From positions 19,017,875 through 19,081,874 of the forward strand of contig NC_031769.1 of the NCBI RefSeq assembly GCF_001522545.3: 64,000 nucleotides of DNA, given 5' to 3'. The stretch is from Parus major (lineage: Eukaryota; Chordata; Aves; Passeriformes; Paridae). Each line of letters opens with the position of its first letter. Position 1 is the stretch's first letter. The notes beneath the pieces are model-generated. The model was not told the DNA's origin and did no database searches. It saw nothing but the letters and a program-made list of their open reading frames with translations. Positions 54,721 to 64,000 of this stretch are shown here, in pieces. Position numbers and translations under genes: made by a program.

Positions 54721-57700
54721 ATTCCATCCAGAATATAATAATTCCATCATTAAACTGAAAGATGCTGCAGGATGCATGCTATGGGATTCTGAAATTTTCA
54801 GCAAATTGAGGTAGCAGAAATGAAGAAATAACGTCAAAAAAGCAGAGAAGTGCAAAAATCTACAGAGTTGTGCTTCCAAAAGGCATGAACAAATTAGGGA
54901 CAAGTATGTAACAGGATGATTTTTTACTTTATGAACATAATACTGATGAGCTTACTCAAGCTCCAGTGACTTCAATGAAAATTCATGACTCTCAGCAATT
55001 AAAAGAATGCATTAAAAATCTCAAAGTTTTCAGTGTTATATTATGGCAGGAACCAGGCATTTTATTTAGTATGTCTCCATCTTCAATAAAAAACACTTGA
55101 AAAGGAAACATGAAGCTGATCAAGTGACTCGTTGGAGAAATTATTTTATCCAGGCAACATATAAGCTACCTATGTACATCAGCATGCATGAAAATTTGGC
55201 ACCACTTTTAAAGACAACTTAAAAAATACAAAAAATTGAATTTTCCCAATGAATTATAGAAAGAAGGAAAATAGCAAGATGAAACAGTAATATTTCAGCT
55301 TTCAAGCCTTTTATTACAGTCTGTGTGTATTAGTCTCAGTAGGTTTTCATAATAAGAGTTAATGACAAAACCCATCCAGCCACCCCTTTAATTTCCTCCT
55401 TTGTGTAAAGTTTTAAGATTATTTTCATTCTCTGAAATACCTTTTCCCCAATTCTCATTTCCTAAATTAACATCACTATAATAAAGGACTATGCATTTCA
55501 GCAAAAAATCCCCCACTCATTCTAATGAAAAAAGCTAGATAAATAGAGGTGTACCACAGATAAAATTCCTTTTTAAAAAATGCACCAGTTCTGTTTGGAA
55601 TCTCAGTGAATTCCTCCAGAACATCAAAAGGCATCAATCAACACCTCACCCTGGCACGGGTGCCAGCAGTTGCAGTATTTCTAGAAGTAAAATTCTGAAA
55701 TAGTGAGACTCTTCTTTTTTTTAATTGCTCTGAGTTGAGAAAAGTAAGTTAAAAAGATGCTTTGATAAAAAGTGATTGGTAATTCACCTGGAGACAGCAG
55801 TGTGTTCCAAGCAGGTACACACTGCAAGGAATGACAGTTAAATTGCTCATTAAAAATACATGAAGTTATACTTTAAACCCACTTATTTTGGAAATCTGTA
55901 ATGGAAAGACAAGAATAATTTATTGTTTTTCTTTAAATTATTCTGAGTATTTCACTTTCTTATAACTTTGATCTATCCTGTCACAACTATTAAATCTAAT
56001 AAATAGCATTGTAGCGAGTTTTCATTTATAACCAAGCAAACTTTTCTGATAGTTGCATCCCTTTACATTCCCATTATAGTATTTCCTTCAAATATACCTT
56101 TATGTTCTTAGGCTCTTAAAAAATATATCTTCATTTCATATGTTATCCTTCCCAATTAGAAGAGAGAAATAAAACAAACTGTAAAAGAGGATTCATTAGG
56201 TACTTTGTAATACTTCATCCTCTTCTCATTTCCTAGCTCTCCCAGCCCTTCTTTCTCCTCAAATGCATATATTCCTTCTTCATTTCCTGTCATAATCCAC
56301 CTTAGTTTGATTTGGGGTTTTAGGTAGATTAGGGGATACAATTTTGATTGCTTGGATTACATTTTTTTCCTTCAGTTCTGTTGCTAAGGCTAGGTAACAA
56401 CAGTCATCAAAGCCACTTTATAAGACCATTAGCATTTCAAGCAACTTAGTTCTATTTTGTCTCAAACCTTGTTACACCTTTTTTGTAATCTCATTTTACA
56501 GGTCTCTTTGGAATATTCACATCTCAGACTTGAGGCAACTGCATTTTTTTTGGAAAAGCCAAGCTTGAAAGAGAAATAATCACTGTTAAAAAAAATCCTA
56601 AGATTCTGGAAAATTGTTACAACTCTCCATAGTGCCAAAGAAGGACAGTGTGCTAAATGCTGTGCAATGATGGATTCTATGGACTAAAAACTAAAAGTAA
56701 CAAGTAACCCCCTTACTTCTATGCACTACTTAAACAAATGCAGAGCATATAGAGTAATAGATGTAAAAGAACAGTTTATGAATCAAGATCATAAAAAGTT
56801 GTTTGCAGACCTGAGGCAACCACAAATCTATCATGTTTTTCCTCCTATAGGGAATACTTTGCATACCATACTGTAAGATGGCAGGCAAAAATAAGTCACA
56901 TTAAATTTCAGTGCTTTTTATGCATTTTTAACTCACTTCTCCTTTTTCCTTTATTTTTTTTTTTTCCTATTATCCTTTTTCCTTTATCAGTTTGGATATG
57001 GACTAAGAGAAGGAATGCAAACATGCCCTAATAACTACAGAACCAGTGGTGCCATCCATGGTGCATCTTGACCACCAGAAGGACGGTGGCAAGGCACAGC
57101 CCCCTGAGTGTGTTGGAAAACCTGTTCACATGACCAGCCAGCCCATGAAACTGGAACATGGGTAAAACTCACACCTCTGTGAGCAGATCAGACCACACAC
57201 TGCCACTGACTGCTTGTCCAGGGGGCCTTTTGCAGAAAAGGGATGGTGAAGGACCTTTCCTCTCACATGTCATGGATCAAAGGACCCTTTGAGTGACACA
57301 GTGGGCAGGCAGGAGCTGCACTGGCAGGACAACTTTTCTCCTCTGACACTTTGACAGATACTTGCTAAGGTCAGAAGCATTCTGTTCACAGTGCCACAAG
57401 TTTTACAAGTGCCACAGTGTTTACAAGATCTGTTCCACAAAGTGGGAATTATGGAATCAGCCTTCAAAATGTGAAGATCTGTGAGTGAAGAATTAAAGAA
57501 TTATCACTGTAGCTGCCTTGTAAAATAAAAGCACCAAGGCAAACTCAATTCAGCTGAACAAAGCACCTTGAATCTTCCAGAGATTTTGTTCGTTTCAGTC
57601 AATATTTCAATTTGGCAATTCACCTCTAATAACATTTTGATTCTGTGTACAATACTGAATGGAAGAAGTAAGAAAATATATCTTGCCAGGAATTCTGGTG

Positions 57701-60700
57701 AGAGAAAAATAAAAGTAGATAAAAAAAAGAAAGTACATATCTCTGATGTAAACAAAACATATTTAGGAAAATTAAGGAAAGCACAATATAATTAAAAGAT
57801 TAGAAATAATTCCTAAGACTGACAATAGTAATTTTTAATTCTTGTACACTGTCATTAAAACTTTTAAGGTTTTAATAAATATTTAATCTTCCACTTCTTC
57901 AAAGAGACAAATCTGCAGGACAAGGATTGACATGAATGTTCCCTATTAATCATCAAAGTGCATCATATGCTTTTTCAGATGTATGAGAGAGCGAATAATG
58001 TCAGTCAGGTGTCATTCCTACTTTGATGCAGTGGGATGTTCTCTGGGATATAGCTGTATTTCTTTGTGACATCTACTATCCAGCCTATTTGTATTCTATT
58101 GGAATATTCTTTTCAATTCTATTGTAGCTTTGGGCTTGTAGAAGTATAGAACAGATCCTTTGGGATATTAGATGAACTGGACAGCCTCAGGGGACTCAAA
58201 ACATTGAGGCTGAAAAAATAGTAAGTTCTTTATATAGTCAAAGCTCAATTAAATATTTTAAGCTTTACTGAATAGATCCTGGACAAACGAGACATCTTTA
58301 AGAAAAATGTTTCAGTCCTGTCTCTATAACACCTAATGGATACAACTATTTATTTCTTAGAGAATACCAAGGAAGCAGATATTTGATTTAATTTTTTAAT
58401 CTGCAGTTATGAAATATATTCTCTACAAATTGAGGGCTCTTATAACTGACAGATACTCCTGTAATAAAATACTCCTCTATGCAATGGCCACCACCTAGCA
58501 TGTTGAAGGACAAATGTAGTTATAAATATGTAATAAACATAGCGTGGTATGGATGTACAAGACAAAAATTTGCAGACAGATTCACGAGGTCTTGGTGTTT
58601 GCATTTCCAGCACAGATACTAAAAACTTGCAGAAGTACATGATAAGATTTACTGAAATATTCCAAATTCACATATTCCTGCAGGGACATTCCTGAGCATA
58701 CCCAATACTGCTTACTAAAAGGTACTATGTGTAGGTACAAGACTACAGGAGGCTGGGGGGAAGGTTTAAAGGAAGCCACCTTTCCTTTAGTAGATGCTTG
58801 ACAATGAGACAAATCATACTTAAAATACCCTTTGACATGGGGATTAAATACCCACCATGGACAAAGAGAGGCTAAAGTGACTGCAGCAGTGGCTGCTCTG
58901 GGGGCATCTGTGACTTTAAGTAACAGGAATCCCACTCAGACTGGGACAAATTACGTTTTAACAGCAAGTCCTGTGACCTTTACATTTTTCTTAGGAAAAG
59001 GATCTCCCTGCTGGAGAAAGTACAGAGATCTCTTTCTAAGATGTCTTTCCTGTGGTAACAGACATCATTTTCCAGAGAAAGGCAAAATGACTGATTTAGA
59101 AACAAACATGTCAGCCACACCTCAACATGTATAAGAGAATTTGTAATACCTTTCAGCCTGTCAAACAAACACAAATAAAACTAAGGTAGAACGGGAAATT
59201 CAGTGGCTCTTTTTTCTCTTCCATTATTTTTTTCTGTTTTCAATTAAAATCCCTCAGAGGTCCTTCCATTTTCTTTTCCCAGTGCAGCAACTATTACATT
59301 ACCAGCTTTTCTGGTTTATAGCTTCAGTAGCTGCAATAACCTCAGTTCTCTGATTCCACTTCTTCACTTTTTCTTTAGATCTTGCAGACAGTGCAGAAGT
59401 TTAGTCTGCATTTTATAAACAGATTTATTCTCTGCAGCAAATAAGCACAGAGCTAATTATCAGAAGAGTATCAACCTTTTAGTGTGAACTGAGGAAATAT
59501 TGCAACATTAAAGAAGGCAAATCAAAGAACAATATAGCCACTAAGTGACAAAACAACCAAAAAACAAGAAACCTCCAAGGGATTTGTGGAAGAAAGTACC
59601 TTCCTTACCACTTCTACAGTACAAATTCAATCTCATCACATCAGCTTGTAAAGGGATGTTTCAAGATGATGTTGAAGAAGTTTCTATAGCAATGGCATTC
59701 TCTGCATAAAATCTTAAGCAGTTAGATTGGCATACTCAGAAAACTAAATGGTATGCTTTAGGGTATTTTATTATCATTTACCATGGTGTTCCTACTTTGG
59801 TCCTGTTCCATGGTCATCTCTACCTTTCTTTCCCATATGACCACATCTTCTGTGGATATTATTTATTAAACAATTCAGGTTTTCAACTACATACAGTGAA
59901 AATTCTCTTGTCCAACTCTTTAACATTGCTCTTTTCTAGGCAGATGGTCTCTTTGAAAGAATCTTGCTGCACTATTATTGCAGACAGATCTCAGATGTAA
60001 CCTGAATAAACTTCATTTCTGTGCAACAAATATTGGTACAACTTGGAGGGAGGGGACTACAATTTTTATAGAGATTAAATTCCAGAGATGTTGACTTTAA
60101 CAGACTATATTTTTAAGTAAGAAAAAGTCTAAAATTAATTAGTGAGCAGCTAGTGAGTATGGGGAAGATTTTCATTAGTTCTTAATTCCTTCCAAGCCCA
60201 TACACTTTTACAAAAGCTAGAGTGGGGAAAGAAAAAAAGCAGAACTCTCATTCTTTTAGTAACTCTTGAAGAACAGAACTAGTGTATAAAGTGTTAAAGA
60301 GATAGAAATCAACTTAAATAATTTTTCATTGCTAATAAACTTTTTGATAACATACTCCTTCTGAACTCCCATTGAACACAATTCTGAACTGAATCATGCT
60401 GTCAAAATGCTCAGAATAATGTTGTGCACTGCAGAATCTTTCATATCTAATGATATTTCCATGTCATAAATAACAAGAGTCTTCTAGTGTTCGCTGATCA
60501 ATGAAATTAATTAGATACGTCATGTATCAAAATTTAAATAATAGCTCTTCTGGATCACATTGGAAATTCTTATATAAATAAGCTTTTCTTCCATGCAGAT
60601 CAAACTAAATTAAACTGGAAAACAATAATATACTAGAGCTGTGCTATTCAGTGGAAAGCGTAGAAGGCAGCACTGAGGTGCTGAGGGGAAGACCAAGTAA

Positions 60701-61490
60701 CATCTAAATATAGGCTGAAGGTTTTAATGGCATGAATGGCAGAGTAGCTTTATCATTCTGTCACTTAAAAGAAGAAGAACTTTATTCAGATGCCTAAATG
60801 AGATGGTATAAATGTACAGAAAACAAGTGTAAGCAAACTATTTAAAAGCTGAAAGGTGCTTTACATTTGTGCCTTGATTTATTGATTCAGCCAAATATAG
60901 ATTGAGTGCCTGGTTCACTGTAATTTCAAACAACAAAACACAGTTTTCAATAAACTGAGAAGTTAAGTACATAAAATAAAAGTTATAAAATTGCATTAGC
61001 CTATTTTTTTGCTAACGTTTCATATGACCTTTCCACAACCTCTGTCTCTTCTCACATTTCAGTGAAAGAGAAATTGACATCCATAAAATTGGATGGCAAA
61101 TAATAATTTAAATTATTAATAATAAAACGGTACCTGTGGTATAAAACCTTATCCTATCATTATAATAAGAAAGGTGTGGGGACATCTAATGGTTTAGAGA
61201 AAAGAGATGATTTTGAAAGGAAATAAAAATACTGGCACTTTTTTGTTCACCAGAAATTTAATTGCTTTCCTTTACTAAGTGTTAGAATTAAAGCAAGTTT
61301 AAAATATATTTTTTATATGTATTTTTATTCAGATACTGCTATCCAAAACCAAGAATGCTTTCCATTCTAAGAATTTTTTTTCTCTTGTTTGTATTTGAAA
61401 TTAAGCAAAATTTGGGATTGTAGCTTTCATTTAGTATGAAAATCTGAAAAACATCCACATCTTGTTTTGATAGATACAGTCTCAAAGGTT

Positions 61491-61563
61491 ATGGGGTTTT
61501 GTTTGTTTGGTAGGTTTTGGGGTTTTGTGGTATGCTCACTCTCTTTAGAAAACAAAACCCCAT
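61491..61563. repeat. 14 bp perfect inverted repeat around a T/G tract
   Basis: ATGGGGTTTTGTTT (61491-61504) and AAACAAAACCCCAT (61550-61563) are exact reverse complements 45 bases apart. The left arm continues into GTTTGG and GGTTTTGGGG units. Confidence 0.8.
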
Positions 61564-62661
61564 TTCTGCTAAGAAAATTCTCATATTTTAATACACACAG
61601 TTATTCCTGGTTCACATTACAGCCCAGCATTACAGCTTAATGTTAAACAATTCTCCTTACTTTTTAATTCCATAAGATACATACTTATAATAAAGATTTA
61701 TTTATTTATTAAAACACAAACAAACACAAACTTTTCATATCATCTAAACAACTAAAGAAGCTAAAGGAAATTTGGGATCACAGATTGATTAAGACCCTCT
61801 ACTAATCTGGTATATGGGAGCTAAGAAAGGCAATTTTTAGTGTTCATCTTCTTCTTTTAGTGTTCCTGCTGAAGGCAAAATCAAATATACCCTGCAGACA
61901 ACACAGTTACACCCACATATTCCAGACTTAATGCAAATGGTCTGTAATTCCTCATTTTAGTAGTTATTACTGTGTCATCTCTTATGACTTCATTTATTTA
62001 AACAGAAAATCATGTTAACACGGTTTCTTCAGTTTTGAAAGTAGTTTTAAATTCCTTATTTGAGCTCCCTGGTATTTTTTAATTTTGCAGATGTAGCCTG
62101 GCAAACCTTGCAGAAACAAGTTACAAAAGAATGAGGAACACTGGAAGAGCTGAGGGAAGCTGGAAACCTGAGGTGTTTGGCTGAAGAGAAAGACCTGTTA
62201 GAAGAATTTGAGTCTACAAAGATGAGAAACTGCTATGAATGCACTATGGGGTTTCCACAAGTGGGCAGAGAATTAATCTCTGAGCTGCAATGACCCTTCC
62301 ATGAGCAAACACCATGAAGTTTGTGAGTTATGGAAGGTTTTGTTTGCATAGTAAGAAGGTGGTAGAGTGGTCATAGTAAGAAGAAACTGGTGTTTCTCAA
62401 AGCTCCCACCGTGCTGGCACTATTATTCTCTGCTGCAAATACTGTCTGCTCTCTACAATGCTCTTGGATGTTAGTGCATGCAATGATGAGACAATTCTGC
62501 TTAATGCTATGGGGTCAGCCTACAAACAAATACCCTTAGAGACTATTACAGTCATAAATATGTGTACTAAAAAATTCCTACTCTGGCTCTCGCAGGAAAT
62601 TACCAGAATCAGATCTTCCCATCTTCATGAAATAAATGATGGCAAATACAGAGAAACAGCT

Positions 62662-62799
62662 AGTTTGGGGTAGTTTTGAGGTTTTTTTGTTTGGTTGGGG
62701 TTTTTTGTTTGTTTTTGTTTTTGTTTTGGTTTGTTTTTTTGTTTGAGGTTTGGGTTTTAGTTTTGGGGTTTAGTTTTTTTGGTTTGGTTTGGTTTTTCT
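62662..62799. repeat. T/G-rich simple repeat
   Basis: About 140 bp of GTTTT, GGTTT and GGGTTTT units on the plus strand, the longest such tract in the window. Confidence 0.85.
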
Positions 62800-63273
62800 T
62801 CCTGTAGCTAATGAGGATTCAAAGCTGAAGGTCAGAAGCTGAAAAAAAAGTCTGTAAGGATAAAAAGTAGACTCTTATGTTAAGAACCCTTATTGATTAA
62901 TCAAAGTAATTTTAAGCACACTACAACTTGACACTGCAAGCCTGCCAAAGATCAAGGACTATCTTGGTCTTCACGGCACTAAAACTGATCTGTGAATTAA
63001 AAATAAAAGTTGCATTACAGGAATACAAAATCTGTAGCAGGTAAATGCTCTGCACCATGAGTGCTAGTTCTACATCTGGTCTTGATGAAGTTTCACAGCA
63101 TAACATCTGCTGAGTTCAGTATTTATTTGAAACAAAAGGACACTTTTCTCTTGGAAAACACTTGGAAGACCAAGGCACTTCCAGGTGTAAAAAGGGAGAA
63201 GAAAAAAAGGGAAAAAGAAAGATCTTCCACTTTTTCTGAGGTCAAATGTAACTCTTAGAAATGTTTGGGTTTT

Positions 63274-63319
63274 TCCCTTGGAACATTTCTTAGAAATTTG
63301 GGGAGTTTTTTCCAAGGGA
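63274..63319. repeat. 10 bp inverted repeat
   Basis: TCCCTTGGAA (63274-63283) and TTCCAAGGGA (63310-63319) are perfect complements around a 26-base loop. Confidence 0.75.
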
Positions 63320-64000
63320 GTTGTTGATTAGGAAAATTAGATACTGTCTTGGGATTTTAGTTCTGATCAATTGCTTTATACTTTGTAGAAGGTATCAGCA
63401 AGCACAAGGTTACATCTTGCATTATTTATTATCTCAAAAAATAGGTTAATTGAATTTCTGAATTCTTTAGAAGAAGAGGAGTGGAAAGTGCTCAAAGCCC
63501 AAGGCTATACCTCAGAGGCTATTGTTCAGCAAAGTCCTATGCCTGTTTCACAGTTATTATAAAAAGTTCTGATTTTGATCTGTCATTCTCTTGCTGCAGT
63601 AAAAATCATGAAACAGCAGCTCTGTGATCCTTCAAAGAACTCAGCTCTGAGACCCATTTAAATCACAACTTTCACCGTTGAATGTGTTCCCTGAAAAGTG
63701 TTAGAAAAGAGCAAAATATGTCTGACCAGCAAAGATCCCAGAGTCACTTCAAAGTCTCATATGCTAAAAAGCAGCAATGTGAGAGCACTCTATGGGATTT
63801 TAAGATGACAAATCAATAAAGCAAACCACTCCCAGAGATCTCTGACTTGAGGAACGGGTTCAGTGAAACTACACTAGGGAGCTGTGCAGTCTGGAGGAGA
63901 CTGAAAGTGCATTTGTTATCTATGCCACATTATGCTACTCAGTGCCAGGCTGGGGTAGAAACCAGGAGTGGTTTCAGTTGAGACACACAGCCTGTGACTC

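Noticed and set aside
62730..62772. GGGTTTTAG and GGGGTTTAG, resembling interstitial telomere repeats.
   Set aside because: Units are irregular and not TTAGGG in tandem; they are part of the T/G-rich tract.

Overview
The window looks like avian, probably songbird-type, nuclear DNA: AT-rich and gene-sparse, with many truncated CR1 LINE 3' ends and one TG...CA solo LTR of the kind common in passerines. I see no bacterial, viral or organellar gene organisation. Most open frames here are chance frames between exons. The host call is inference from the repeat types.

One gene is supported. Seven exons on the minus strand encode part of a large extracellular protein of alternating MAM and LDL-receptor class A (LDLa) domains. 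In transcription order they are 47475-47295 (end of a MAM), 33545-33417 (LDLa), 29670-29509, 27138-26981 and 20149-19948 (one complete MAM split over three exons), 5740-5465 (two LDLa) and 1642-1517 (one LDLa). All have GT/AG borders, all are open, and the reading phase matches at each of the six junctions, giving 411 residues without a break. The architecture and very large introns best fit MALRD1 (DIET1), an intestinal MAM/LDLa protein tied in mouse to bile-acid and FGF15/19 control. The gene is cut at both ends: the rest of the first MAM and the N-terminus lie upstream (beyond 64000 or unrecognised in 47476-64000), and the C-terminus lies below position 1.

The rest is intronic. From low to high coordinate: a solo LTR at 4984-5346, antisense to the gene and just past the tandem LDLa exon; two old palindromic repeats near 11.0-11.3 kb; CR1 pieces at 14.55, 26.0, 27.3, 27.6, 29.2, 30.25, 35.2 and 49.1 kb; and many A-, T/G- or CA-rich simple repeats and small inverted repeats. 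The 16.5 kb above the first exon has no exon I can identify.

I did not find an undescribed biological system. The most useful observations are the reconstructed exon chain, the GC-rich two-LDLa exon whose second repeat has a degraded calcium site, the antisense LTR beside that exon, and several perfect inverted repeats.
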